Assembly (NCBI GenBank): GCA_947044405.1 | Contig: CAMRHE010000207.1 | Coordinates: forward strand, 1,498,001 to 1,562,000 | Length of the DNA stretch: 64,000 nucleotides | From: Leptodactylus fallax | Taxonomy: Eukaryota > Chordata > Amphibia > Anura > Leptodactylidae | Direction: 5' to 3' | In this document: positions 1 to 10,619 of the stretch, piece by piece | How the letters are laid out: every line of letters starts with the position of its first letter | How positions within the stretch are numbered: the first letter of the stretch is position 1 | Notes under the pieces: model-generated | Databases searched by the model: none | Told to the model about the DNA's origin: nothing | The model's input: the letters and a program-made list of their open reading frames with translations, nothing else | Program-made: the position numbers and the translations under genes

Positions 1-635
1 TATAGTAAACCACAGCCAGTCTTACCCCAATTACTGGGGTATAATTACAGCGCTTCGTCTTAGGCATTAAAACTGCAGCATTATAAATATATTGTGTGTG
101 TTTAACGCTCCTGCAGTCTAGAACAAACAGGTCAGGTGCCTGGCTGTCTCTACCAACACTGCTGAAGTTAGTGAGTACTGTACAGTGCGCGCTCCAGCAG
201 TCACTTAGACAGTGAATGGAGCAGTACTGTGCATGCTCAGCCTACTACTCCATTCAGACTGGGGAATGGGAAATTTGGTTTTCCCAATGTACTCCACACA
301 GCTTAGATATTCACTTTTCACCATCCGTTGTACATTCATGTCTGGGAAAACTAATTTCTTCCCCCAAAGTACTAAGCGAAGAGGGAAATGTTCTCCATGC
401 TTGATAAATCTTTTCAGGGGAAGACATAACTTCCATGACATGTATGGTATTATGGCGTAAAGATGTGTATTGAGTCTTTTTAATTTAACTTGCAAATTTA
501 TTGTTTAAAAAATAATTCATATTTTGCAGTAATCTGCCTAGCTGCCTAATGCTGCCTAGCTCCAATCCCATTGCTTGAGTGACATCTACAACTCACCTCC
601 TCTGGGCTTCCACTTAATATATTTTAGGGTCTTAT
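1..635. other. Intergenic, no gene recognised
   Basis: AT-rich single-copy-looking DNA. Short open frames exist on both strands between about 205 and 495, but they overlap each other, begin without context and resemble no family I know, so I read them as chance. No promoter, splice or repeat signal was identified. Confidence 0.5.
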
Positions 636-639
636 GAGA

Positions 640-1090
640 GTCAATTTATTCTCAAATTTTTCATTTTCACAAGAGGATAAAGGAGAAAAAGCTCCCCAAA
701 GTTTGTTACCTGAAAATGGGAATACCCCATATGTCATTGTAATCTGGTGTATGGGTACATGGTGGGGCTCAGAGTGGAAAAAGCGCTGTTTGGCTTTTGG
801 AGGGCAGATTTTGCTGGAATATTTTTTTGTGCCATGTCATATTTGCATAGCCCCAAAAGTACCAGTCATGTTTGACTGCAGCATCAAAAGAGTTAAAACC
901 CTCGATCAGAGCTCAGCTCCAACCAGGGGGTAAGGGAGCGGGATGTTAACGGTCAGTTACAGCTAACAACCGATGCTGCCCGCTGACATAGTGAGCGGGG
1001 GGCCAGCCATGGACGTTGAAATTATGTCCATTTGTGCCAAGTACCAGGTGGCCAGGACATAATAGTATTTAATAGTAGGTCGCTAAGGGG
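640..1090. repeat. Dispersed anuran repeat with 'ggggttaa' end
   Basis: The stretch ends in a CTAAGGGGTTAA-type motif at about 1082-1093, the same kind of end seen on the dispersed repeat near 15430. The interior carries GC-rich blocks (about 945-1040) and reads as a non-coding dispersed repeat. The boundaries are approximate and the family is not identified here. Confidence 0.4.
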
Positions 1091-1574
1091 TTAAAATACA
1101 GTTACTGCCAATTTAAGAAAATATTAGAGGTGATGTTGACCATTGGCACCAGAAAAGATGATGTAATAAAGATGGCTGCCAGCTGAGTATCTGCAGAAAT
1201 GTACAGAACAGTATTCACATCTAGTAACTCAGTGCAGGAAATACACAACCAGGTAATAGAACATAATGACTCCTGTGAGTTCCGCCATGTTCTTGTAAGG
1301 TCATATCACATACAGCCTGGTGATGTCACAATGTAAGAGTAGCAGGAGATGGTAGCCATGACTCCTTTGTGATGTCACCATGTATGAGGGATCTAATGTT
1401 CTGATTCTGTTGTGGGAGTCACTTGCTGAGGAGAAGCGATATAGATAGCGTCTCTGTAGCAGGATTTTCCCAAAAACTCTGTATTATTGTTTGTTTGTTT
1501 GCTTGTTTATTTGTTTGTTGTTTGACACTTCAGTGTCTTTAAGTCCACAAGTATTTGTGGCCACTAGCGACAAC

Positions 1575-2138
1575 ATGTCAAGGCAGCATGGACATGGTCG
1601 CTCGCATAGACGTGTCCCGGAACATCCGACGTGGCACCATATGGAAACAACTGAGCGTCCCGAAGATGACTCGCCCATTGCCCATCGGACACGGAGTCGA
1701 CTGTCCCGACAAGGGATGACTCCTATATACAACAGCCAGATGAGGAGGAGGAGAAGACGCTCTGACTACAGGCGCCGCTCCCCAGTCACAGTTGAGCGCA
1801 GGAGACATTCACCTGTCCCTGAGGATTCAGCAGATGTCCCTCCTTGCTCCACAGAAATTGGGCTCTCAGATTTGGCCCCCTCACTCAACAGCCAAGACAC
1901 TGAAGAACAAGCCACCTGCCCTATCTGCCTAGAGGAGTGTGCAGCAGGACAGCAGATATCACATCTACCATGCTCCCATGATTTCCACCAACACTGCCTC
2001 AACAGGTGGATGCAGGAAACAAGTACGTGTCCGCTGTGCAGAGCAACTATACCGGTCCTAGTGTCAGCCTGGCTGGAAGATATAGGGGTCATGTTTGTCA
2101 CCGCCAGCTCTGAATGGGGAAGCCTCTTCTCCCTGTGA
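1575..2138 (+). CDS. RING-H2 finger protein (putative E3 ubiquitin ligase)
   Basis: 187 codons from the ATG at 1575 (A at -3) to TGA. The N-terminal half is basic, with an RRRRRR run near residue 58 and several RRR groups, as in a nuclear localisation segment. The C-terminal half holds a complete RING-H2 domain (about residues 113-160): CPIC, then 14 residues, then CSHDFHQHC, then 10 residues and CPLC. All eight zinc ligands are present, which implies E2 binding and ubiquitin transfer. The frame stays open upstream to 1491, but that part is translated TTTG repeat, so I prefer the ATG at 1575. A T-rich tract ending in CAG near 1530 could be a 3' splice site, so this may be the last exon of a longer gene. 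A polyadenylation signal follows at 2657. A decayed copy lies at about 11868-12170. The specific orthologue was not recognised. Confidence 0.65.
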   Translation: MSRQHGHGRSHRRVPEHPTWHHMETTERPEDDSPIAHRTRSRLSRQGMTPIYNSQMRRRRRRSDYRRRSPVTVERRRHSPVPEDSADVPPCSTEIGLSDLAPSLNSQDTEEQATCPICLEECAAGQQISHLPCSHDFHQHCLNRWMQETSTCPLCRATIPVLVSAWLEDIGVMFVTASSEWGSLFSL

Positions 2139-2216
2139 CATCACCAGCAGGTTCCTCTCCCCACTCAGCTAGCCCCTCTCTTACTCCCCAATATTCCACT
2201 CTCTCATATCCTTATC

Positions 2217-2264
2217 TCTACCTACCTACCTACCTACCTACCTACCTACCTACCCACCCATCAC

Positions 2265-2304
<40 letters not shown>
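2217..2304. repeat. (CTAC)n/(CTAT)n microsatellite
   Basis: About nine CTAC units run into about ten CTAT units in the 3' UTR of the RING-H2 gene. The tract is absent from the duplicated copy near 12.2 kb, so it arose or expanded after duplication, or was lost there. Confidence 0.95.
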
Positions 2305-2656
2305 GTCATATGACATGATACAGAATATAACTGTATGGCACTAAACAGCTGCACCTGAGAACAACCCTCAACCAAAAGAATCTCTGGGACTGTAGGCTAC
2401 CAAAACAAGCTGCTCCTCTATCACCAGAACCCTTCCAGATGTCACCCATCACCAATCCTCCATCACACATGAAGATGAAGCTCCCCCAACATCTCCACCT
2501 CACCTAATGAAGTATACAGCTCACCAGGAACAATGTGATGCAGGGTCAGGTCCAAATCAATCCTCAGAGGACACCACATACAGTAATCTATTAGTGAACA
2601 TTGAACGTCATATAATAGTTTTATATTTGCAATCTTATTTTTGAAGAATTATATAC

Positions 2657-2662
2657 AATAAA
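2657..2662 (+). promoter_or_regulatory. Polyadenylation signal of RING-H2 gene
   Basis: AATAAA lies 519 bases after the stop codon. The same hexamer in the same context is conserved in the duplicated copy at 12584-12589. Confidence 0.5.
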
Positions 2663-3169
2663 ATCCTATTATCTGACCATTACTGTGTATTCACTATTAT
2701 TTCTCCTCTCTCCATATTTATGAATATTTGGAAGTGTGCTTAAAGGGACAGGTCCTCTATTAACCAGACATCTATTAGATCCCAGACAGTCCATGGACAT
2801 CTTTAAGGCACCAGATCAGGAACCTCTGTTACAGAGCAGCCCCGATCTCTGTCTCAGTGTCCTGGCTCACAGAGGGGGTCACAAGCAGGGGACCAGTCTC
2901 TAGGACATAGACCTCAGACCTTTTGTTCACTGTGAGCTACACTGAATTAAAACAAGAAGTAAATTTAAGGAAATGAATGATGAAACTGCAAACATTAGGA
3001 GATATTACTATAATTATACTAGTGTTATTATATTATACCTTCTGCACTGGCACTACTAAGGGCGAGGCACACAGAAAGGGGTAGCCAGCCACATGTGACT
3101 CCTGAGCTGCTGGTTGGAGACCAGGGAATAGGGAATATGGGCAGAAGTTGCCATTATAAGACAACTCCT

Positions 3170-3675
3170 TTAAAGGGAACCTGTCAGGTCAATCTGGGAC
3201 ACTAAACCACCCACTAAACCACCCACAGGTCCTTATAGACCTGGGGTTTAGTGTCCCAAATTGCCCTGTTGTAATGCAATCCGCAGGCGCATTTAAAATA
3301 AAACACCTTTATACTTACCTAGAGAAGGGTCCGATCGACGCTGCTCGTTGAGGACGGTCTGGCTTGTTCATGAGCTTCTTTGTTGGCACGCCTCTCGGCG
3401 CCTGCGCTGTTCTTCAGTGAAACCAAAGATGGACACCCCAGCTTCACTGTGTAATTGCAGGGCATGCGCACTGAAGCCGAGGTGTACTCCTCTGGCTTCA
3501 GTGAAGAACTGCGCAGGCGCGGGGAGTACAGCGGCAGTGGGAGTATAAAGCTTTTCTATTTTTAATGCGGCCATGGATTGCGTTATATCAGGGTGATTTG
3601 GGACACTAAACCCCAGGTCCATATGGTCGTGTGGGTGGTTTAGTGTCCCAAATTGCCCTGACAGACTCCCTTTAA
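3170..3675. mobile_element. TTAA-flanked foldback MITE (T2/Kolobok-like)
   Basis: The element is bounded by TTAA at 3170-3173 and 3672-3675. The left end reads AAAGGGAACCTGTCAGG and the right end is its imperfect inverse, followed inward by matching GGGACACTAAACC arms. The TTAAAGGRR terminus is the hallmark described for Xenopus T2-MITEs. The corresponding place in the duplicated copy (TTAA at 13769-13772) is empty, which directly confirms insertion and the TTAA target duplication. Confidence 0.85.
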
Positions 3676-4055
3676 GAGTATGTTTACATGGAGGAATTTG
3701 GAGCTGATTTTCAAGTGGACTTCCCCAAAATCATCTCCAAATTCTACCTGATATCAGCCTCCATTTATTTCAATAGGAGGCAGATGCTGATTGTTTTTAC
3801 ACTGAAAACTCCCACCGAAATGAATGAAATGGAAGACAGAAAAATACCGCCTGGACGACACAGAATCTGACACAGAATTTGCAAATTCATTTAAATTTCC
3901 ACTGTGTAAATAATGTGCAAAAGTCGAAAAAGCATTGGTACCTGCTAGACTCCCTGCAGATTAGACCATTTCATCTGGGCTGTGGAGAGCTGGGATCCTG
4001 AAAGTGAAGTGGAATCCAATGCGGGGCCTTATACTGTGTGCACTAGGAGGAGACA

Positions 4056-4091
4056 ATATATATACAGTATATATATATATATATATATACT
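4056..4091. repeat. (AT)n microsatellite
   Basis: An AT dinucleotide tract of about 35 bases with one CAG interruption. Confidence 0.9.
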
Positions 4092-4597
4092 GTGGGGAAT
4101 GAGGATCTTGCCTCAGGCATCAGATTGTAGTGTTCCTGAGGAGACGGAACTGACACCTTCACTTTGCCTGGCTGTAAGTTGCAGATGATGACCTGAAGCC
4201 TCCACTTCCCATCCCTATCTGCAGTGTGGGTAACCTGATGCAGTCTGCCTTTCCCTCTCTCTTCTCCGTTATGTGTAGGATTGACCGCTTCCTATTCCCA
4301 CCTGATTCCCGTTCTGTTATGGACACTTATTCCCTATCCACAGAACAGAGCATAAGTGTCCAATCGCTGGGGGACTGATTACCGGGTCCCCAATTGATCA
4401 GGATGATAGGGAACCGAAAGTCAGCCTAATGCCTCCTTGTGAATGGAGCGCCAGTGAAGTTGTGTGACTGTCGCTCCATTCACTTTTATGGTTTTTATGT
4501 TTGTCGCCACCTGGGTCTCCAATCATTATACTCTGGGGTCTGAAACGATATAATAGGTATATAAAAGGTATAATAATAGTTCATGGGTGGGCCACTA

Positions 4598-4820
4598 GGG
4601 CATAATACCGTCTGCAGGGACCACTATGGAGCATAATACCGTGTGCAGGGGCCGCTGTGGGGCATAATACCGTGTGCAGGGGCCGCTGCAGGGCATAATA
4701 ATGTGTGCAGGGGCCGCTGTGGGCCATAATACCATGTGCATGGGCCACTGTGGACCATAATACCATGTAATACTGTGTGCAGGAGCTGCTATGGAACATT
4801 ATAGTGTGTGTAAATGGGGC
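4598..4820. repeat. 31-bp minisatellite
   Basis: About seven imperfect 31-base units built on GGCATAATACCGTGTGCAGG. The sequence just upstream (about 4505-4543, CTGGGTCTCC..ATCATTATACTC) recurs at about 46020-46060 at the tail of an embedded repeat, so the minisatellite appears to have grown from the tail of a dispersed element. Confidence 0.8.
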
Positions 4821-5040
4821 GTTATACTGTGTGTGGGGGGTCCCAAGTCAAAAGTTTGCTGGGGGCCCAGTCTTTGCTAGTTACTCCCCTGATAAGGGGT
4901 CGTTTATATAAGGGGTTATTTATATAAGGGGGCATTAGGGGACATTATGAATAGAAGGGGGCATCATTTATATAAAGGGTCATTAGGGGAACAGTATTTA
5001 TGTCAGGGGGAATCAAGGGCATAATATAAGGGGGAATTAA

Positions 5041-5352
5041 TTAAAGTGGTTGTCCAGGATGGCCACATTCTTAATATGAGACCGGGGAAAGTGATTAAAA
5101 AAAACAAAAAAAACAAAAAAAAAAACACCTACTCACCTGTCCCTTGTGCTCCGATGTCTCCCACCGCGGTCTGGTTCTGCTGCTCTGGTGTTTTCTTCTG
5201 GCGGAAGTCTCCGGCGCACATGACCACTGAGATCGCTGACATGGGACGTCACAGTGCTGTGGGGCAGAAAACACTGGAATGTGCTGGGAGACACCGGAGC
5301 ACCTTCCCCCGTCTCATATTAAAAAAGTGGTTATCCTGGACAACCCCTTTAA
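5041..5352. mobile_element. TTAA-flanked foldback MITE
   Basis: TTAA bounds both ends. The left terminus TTAAAGTGGTTGTCCAGGAT is matched by an inverted right terminus, and the arms extend about 55 bases (the ATATGAGAC motif is on both sides). The interior is A-rich with no transposase. An open frame of 147 codons crosses the element but has no family resemblance. Confidence 0.85.
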
Positions 5353-5370
5353 GGTGGCACATAGGCTTTA

Positions 5371-5733
5371 TTAAAGGGGCTTTCCAGCTCATTTTTATTG
5401 ATGTTCTATCCTTAAGACAGATTATCAATAAGAGATCAGTGGACCCCTCCTCTGATCAGCTGTATGAAGGGACTATGGTGCCTGTTTAGATCACACGCTG
5501 TCTGTTTATAGTGACCATGTGATGTAATTACAGTCTTGCAACATAGACATTTACAGGATGAGGCTGTAGTTACATTACATGGCCACTATGAGATGAATGA
5601 TACTGTGTAAACAGAGAAGCGGTCATGGTGCTTACACAGGTACCACGGTTCATTCAAACAGCTGATCAGTGGGGTTCCTGGGTTTTTGAGCCCCACTGAT
5701 TTTTTTTATTAATGGACCTGGAAAACCTTTTAA
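5371..5733. mobile_element. TTAA-flanked foldback MITE
   Basis: Lies 18 bases after the preceding MITE and belongs to a related family (terminus TTAAAGGGGCTTTCCAG). It is palindromic along nearly its whole length, including GATCAGTGG near the left arm and its inverse near the right, and bounded by TTAA at both ends. Confidence 0.8.
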
Positions 5734-6077
5734 TTAGGAAACACTTGGGGCATTGATAAGGGGCACTATTTATGGGGGTACACATGGACATTATTAATAT
5801 AAAGATGCACTTGGACACTTCAGCAGGTGGGTGTGGGTCCTGTTTTCTTGAGTAAGGTGTTCCCTCTATGGCGATGCGACAGTGAAGGTTCGAGCCAACA
5901 GGATACTCTCTGATTCTTTCCCAGCACGGAACGGCACTCGGCAGGGCTGCCCCCTGTCACCGCTGCTGTATGCCCTGATTATGGAGCATTTGGAGGTGGC
6001 TATATGGCGGTGTCCAGATGTCTATGGTCTTTAGATGGGCAGTCGCCGGGTTAAGGCAGCGCTGTATGCTGCTGACC

Positions 6078-6570
6078 TCCTTCAATTTCCACAGCTTCAA
6101 GCGTAAACTAAAGACATATCTTTTCAGACAGACCTATCACAACTCCTAATGTAAACCCTTCCGTAGTTAGAATCCCTAAAACGTACTCTCTGTTCACGCT
6201 CCCAAATTTCCTCACAGGATATGATGCCGTATCAGAATAACTTTATATGTCCAGGCACCATCTGCACGTTAAAGGACACAACTGGTGACGGCTCATACAG
6301 CTTTATATATGTGTAATGACAGTAACCTCTATTACAGAATTGTCTGACCATTGTACAAGCAATGCTACATCTGTTGCCGCCCCTGCTACCTCTTGTGTCA
6401 CCCCCTCTACCTCATAGATTGTAAGCTCTTGCAAGCAGGACCCTCAGTCCCAGTGTGTGAATTGAATATTTCTTTGTAATGTATATTTTTTGTCAGTACT
6501 TGAACCCTACAAAATGTACAGTGCTGTGGAATATGTTGCCGCTATATAGATAAAAATTATTATTATTTAC
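6078..6570 (+). mobile_element. L2 LINE 3' end nested in the L1
   Basis: The start resembles the C-terminal end of an L2 ORF (FKRKLKTYLFRQTYHNS then a stop, about 6100-6150). It continues into the typical L2-type tail: TTGTAAGCTCTTGCAAGCAG near 6420, the GTGCTGTGGAATATGTTG block near 6522, and a TTA-rich end. It splits the L1 coding frame just after the YAAD box, so it is younger than the L1. Confidence 0.75.
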
Positions 6571-6585
6571 GTCTCTCAGTCATGC

Positions 6586-7695
6586 GTGTCTTTTCCATCT
6601 ATATTATGTGAGTTCAGCCGATTCAGTCACCTTAGTAACTTTAAAGTAAACCTTTCCAAAAGTGAGGCCCTTAACATCAAGCTACCCCACACAAAGGTTG
6701 CCCATCTTGCAGGCAACTTCCCGTTTAAGTGGCAGATAACTTTCCTCAAATACCTGGGGATTTATATCCCCCCTGACCCTTCCCACTTGTATTGTCTCAA
6801 TTATCTCCCACTGCTCGAAACGTTTTGGAGGTTTGTGTGGTGTTCGGCGCGGAGTAGGATAAAATATCAGACGTTGACCCACTGCAAGGACATGGGAGGT
6901 GCGGGTCTTGCAGATCCTAGACTTTATTACCGCTCTGCAGTCCTGCTCCGTCTTTTTTACTGGCGCTACAGCAGCATGGACAAGCAATGGGTTTCTATTG
7001 AGGCTGATCTGCTATTGGTTCCCCTCCCCTCATTGCCGTGGATTCTGGCTCATTTCCGCCCGAGATCTGTCGGGCACTCGTTCCTCTCTTCGCACTTCCA
7101 TAAGACCTGGGATTCAGTGTGTTCCAGCGGGAGAGTGGCTAGAGTCCCTGGCCCCCTTAGTCCTCTCTTTTCCAATCCTATCTTCCCCCCGGGTGCTCCG
7201 CAGATAGATTCCTTAGCTGGCAAAGCGGTGACAATGTTAGACAGACAGATCGCTGGGGATCCGCCCTTTCCTCCGTTGGCCTCGCTGCACGCTTCTCACC
7301 CAGACCTTCACTTATCCTGGCTGGAGTATGGTCAACTTACGGCCTTCCTGTGGAAATTCTCTTTGCCCACTCTTCTTTCCTCTACCATGAGTGACCTGGA
7401 GTCCATCCTTTCCCATGCTGACTCTTCCCCGTGTGCACTCTCGGTTCTTTATCGCATTCTTCTCCGAGACGCTACCCCTGGGTCCCCCTCTTACACAGGC
7501 CCCTGGGACTCAGACCTTCGCGCGGGCCTTTCTCCCGCCGACTGGGATAGGTCTTTTCTTCAGGAGCTTCTCCTAATAAGGAGAATGGAGGCCCTGGTGG
7601 CGGAGGATTCCCCCGACTCCTCCAAATTTGACACTCTCTGGCAGCCTTGGGTGGTGTTCCCAAAATCGTATGAGTTCTCGTCTTTCTTTTCCTGA
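6586..7695 (+). pseudogene. L1 ORF2 C-terminal fragment
   Basis: A 369-codon open frame. Recognisable L1/Tx1 features are VNLSKSEALNI (about residue 22), FKWQITFLKYLGIYIPP (about residue 47) and a KYQTLTHCKDMGGAGLADP block (about residue 93). It lacks the catalytic part of the reverse transcriptase, which lies upstream and is split off by the nested L2, so it cannot support retrotransposition alone. The long surviving frame suggests a fairly recent insertion. Confidence 0.75.
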
Positions 7696-8449
7696 TACAG
7701 CGATACCTTGCTATTTCTTCTTCTTTCTTTTTTTTTTTTCTCTTTTTCTCTCCTCTTTCCTTTGGAAGAGGTTACTGGTCATTCTCTCCAGTATGTGTTT
7801 TCGTGATCGCAGTTCCCATTGTGTGTTCCTTTGTCTGTTTGTTCTTCTCCCATTACCTTCAAGACGTTGTTTTTATGGTCCCGTATATCTGGGCCTTCTG
7901 TTCCTCTGTTATTGTATTGTGCTCCACAGCATTAGTTTGGGTCATACCCCCAGCTTCTTGTTTACAGGCAAGGCCTGCATGGCTTTGCGCCATTTGTTTG
8001 CTCACACTGTTTTTGTCCTTTTTCCATTGTACTTAAAAATCTGTAATAAACTTTGATTAAACATAAAGATACACTTGGGGGTATTATTCATTATGGAGGG
8101 TTATATCATATTTTATAACTGGGGTAGAGGTGAGGACAATGTGTGACAGGTGCCTGGAAAAGTGAGGAGCCAAAGATGTCTGTGTTGCAAACTTTACAGA
8201 GACAAGTCACAGCTGGAAGAAGTGGTCATGGCGGTCCAAAGGGAAGAGAAGGGAAATGTGACCGATTAGTCAGAGACATCACCTGTAAGTGACAAAATGT
8301 TACTGCACTGTATTCACCTAAATGATAGAGGATAAATAACTGAGTGATGGGGGTCTGTCTGCTGAGACCCCCACTGGATTTAACAATTGAGTTTTTTTTC
8401 CCCCACTGGGTGGGAATTCAGCCTGGTTGCAGCCATAAATAGGCGTGTA

Positions 8450-8589
8450 GCTTGGTGGATGGATGAACCCGCGTGGCTCTCATTCACTTCGATGGGAGTA
8501 CCAAAGATACCCGAAGTCCAGTACTCAGCTATCTGCGGGGCTCCTATTATAGAGAATGGGGGCCACGTGGTCTCGTCCATCCACCAAGC
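8450..8589. repeat. Foldback repeat
   Basis: Inverted arms at about 8450-8480 and 8560-8589 share GCTTGGTGGATGGA and a CCACGTGG-like core. No coding content. The element may be longer than the arms I could match. Confidence 0.55.
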
Positions 8590-8899
8590 AGATGTGTGAA
8601 GTTATTGTCATTGTTAATGCTGTGTTGTTGATCTCTGATACTGAAGTAATATAGGAAGAAGAATTCTTAAAAACTGTTTGATAAGTTTGTGTATGTTTAT
8701 TGTGTGACGATAGCAGCGTGTGAAGCTAACAGCATGTATTTTTTTGGGGGGGGCCTTTCTATAGTCCGCCTCAGGCAGAAAAGAGACTTGGTTTACCACT
8801 GGATAGACCATCAGTATCTGACTGGTGAGAGGACACTGCATCAATCAGACGATCCTGATGCCTCTGGGCGCCAAAAGCTGGATACATAGCATACAGGTG

Positions 8900-9040
8900 G
8901 GAGCAGCTCTATTCCTATTCAAGTCAATGCGTGCAGAGCTGCAGTTCCCCAGCACCACTACAGTGTGTGGTTTAGTCGCTGTGTTGCTGGGGAGTTGCAG
9001 CTCTGCTCCCATTCACTTGTATAGGAGCCAAACCGCTTCT
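8900..9040. repeat. Foldback repeat
   Basis: Arms at about 8908-8958 and 8990-9035 pair around GCAGAGCTGCAGTTCCCC. A related sequence with the same 'GGGGAATTGCAACTCT' core occurs near 29240, inside EIF1AX intron 1, so this is a dispersed family. Confidence 0.55.
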
Positions 9041-9496
9041 GGCTGTTTACCATGTATACAGCTTGTGATTCCCTGAGACAGCTGGATCAGATGATCAGTA
9101 AGGGGTCTGGGTGTGTATGTGTTGTATATGTACTGTAGTTGAGATGTGTGTGCAATGCAGCCCTGACACAAGCACACACAGTTTAATCTGCTAGACAAGA
9201 TGTCATCAGAGGTCTTACACAAACTAGAAATAATCTGTACACTGTGTGGTGCATTGACACACATCATGCTTCCCTCTAGTGGCCAACAATGGAAAAATTT
9301 TAAATTATTTTATAGTTATTAATATTTCCTGAAATGGTAAAAATAAAAAAATACCAAAAACCTTAAAATTAATAATCTGTACTTTACATTAATATATTTG
9401 GTGACACAGTCCATTTAAGAGCTTCCTAGTCATGCTGTTGTCGAAATTAATAACTTTACTGTAAAAATAACAAAAAACACTTCAATATGCAAATTA

Positions 9497-9691
9497 GGGT
9501 AGGTTCACATCTGTATCTGCACGGAGGACTTTTCTCTCCGCTGGTTTCAGTATAAAAACCTTACAACCCTGATGGACACCAGGTGACCCTATTATAGTCT
9601 ATGGAGTCTGCGAGTAACCACTGTTTTGGCGGACAGACTTTCCGTAGTTCGGGTCCCCTGATCCAGCTTTAGTGTGAAACTAGCCTCACCC
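9497..9691. mobile_element. 'GGTTCACAC' foldback MITE
   Basis: Opens with GGGTAGGTTCACATCTG and closes with its inverse (GTGTGAAACTAGCC). Relatives with the same ends occur at about 30779-30957 and 63048-63306. Confidence 0.6.
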
Positions 9692-10449
9692 TTCTAGTCA
9701 TTGGGGCGGTTCTGCAGCAAACAGTCATGGGCATCAGAGTTTAATCAGACCCCAGAGTGTAATAAACAACTTTTTAGGGCATATTTAATTTAGACCAATC
9801 TATTTGATCCAAAACCAAGTTTTCATCCAAATTGAGCAACTCTCAAAAAAATGAATTTCACAAGATTAATTAATCTCTAGCTCTGATGGCTGTTTGATGC
9901 TAGGGACTTGCCCCAATGGGATATTTAGTGAATAAATGTTTTTTTCCGCTAACCCTTTAGTACTTGATGTAGACAATAACATGATTAGGCAGCTACAAAA
10001 GAGCACTCTAGCCGAGTGATGGGGGATTATAACGTAGAATACAGGTGACAGGTTCCCTTTAAGAGACGCAGAGGTTATAAATTTTACTAATGCCAACAGA
10101 AGTGAGCAATCATGTAGCTTTCATCTACAATTTAAAGGCCTATTTCCTTTAATATTGATGGAGAAAGTCTGTACTGTAAAAGGGTACTCATATATAATGC
10201 CATTGAAAATATGCAGGAGACAACAATTAATATAAATTAATGTTTATTAGTTTTAGAACAATTTAACATCTGTGTTTTTAAAAATACAGAATGAAGACAA
10301 CCGTCTGAGGCTTCGGCTCAACTGCCCGTTTCTTTGAGCGGCCCCTCAATGTTTTGGAAACGGGTGGTGAGGGATGGTGAGTTCCCTGACTCTAGACCCG
10401 GTGTGGACTCTAGATAATGTGCATTATCACCGCATGGGCGAACTGTATT

Positions 10450-10545
10450 TAGAAGTTTAGATTGCGAGCCCTAATAGGGACAGGGACTGATTTGCGTTAT
10501 GACAATCTGAACAGTGCTTTATAATACACTGATAAAATAAATGGT
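10450..10545 (+). mobile_element. SINE/L2 tail fragment
   Basis: AGATTGCGAGCCCTAATAGG to TAAAATAAATGG matches the tails of the SINEs at 27181-27446. It is truncated at the 5' end. Confidence 0.55.
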
Positions 10546-10619
10546 TGGTCTGTATGTGAGTCAACAAGGGTTGGACCTTGATTGTTATTGACTTACAATG
10601 TAATTGTGAAATTATGTAA

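Larger units (their letters stand above)
1834..3800 (+). repeat. Segmental duplication, copy 1
   Basis: This segment aligns by eye, in direct orientation, with about 11868-13890. It covers the 3' half of the RING-H2 coding region, its 3' UTR and polyadenylation signal, and about 1.1 kb beyond. Copy 1 differs by a CTAC/CTAT microsatellite (2217-2304) and by a MITE at 3170-3675. Copy 2 has a different MITE at the position matching TTAA 2803-2806 here. Outer limits are approximate. Confidence 0.8.
5815..8062 (+). mobile_element. 5'-truncated L1/Tx1-like LINE with target duplication
   Basis: The left part encodes the reverse transcriptase motif NGTRQGCPLSPLLYALIME (about 5925-5985) and a mutated active-site box (LYAADLL in place of YADD) at about 6061-6081. 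Coding then breaks at an L2 insertion and resumes near 6575. The 3' end carries AATAAACTTTG at about 8045. A 16-base flanking repeat with one mismatch, ATAAAGATRCACTTGG, sits at 5799-5814 and 8063-8078 and reads as the target-site duplication, which fixes both ends. Only the C-terminal part of ORF2 is present, as expected for 5' truncation. Confidence 0.8.

Noticed and set aside
1491..1574. Upstream start for the RING-H2 protein (MFVCLFICLLF..)
   Set aside because: The added residues come from a TTTG-rich tract next to a likely splice acceptor and resemble a signal peptide only by composition.
5046..5489. 147-codon open frame
   Set aside because: Starts inside one MITE and ends inside the next; no domain.
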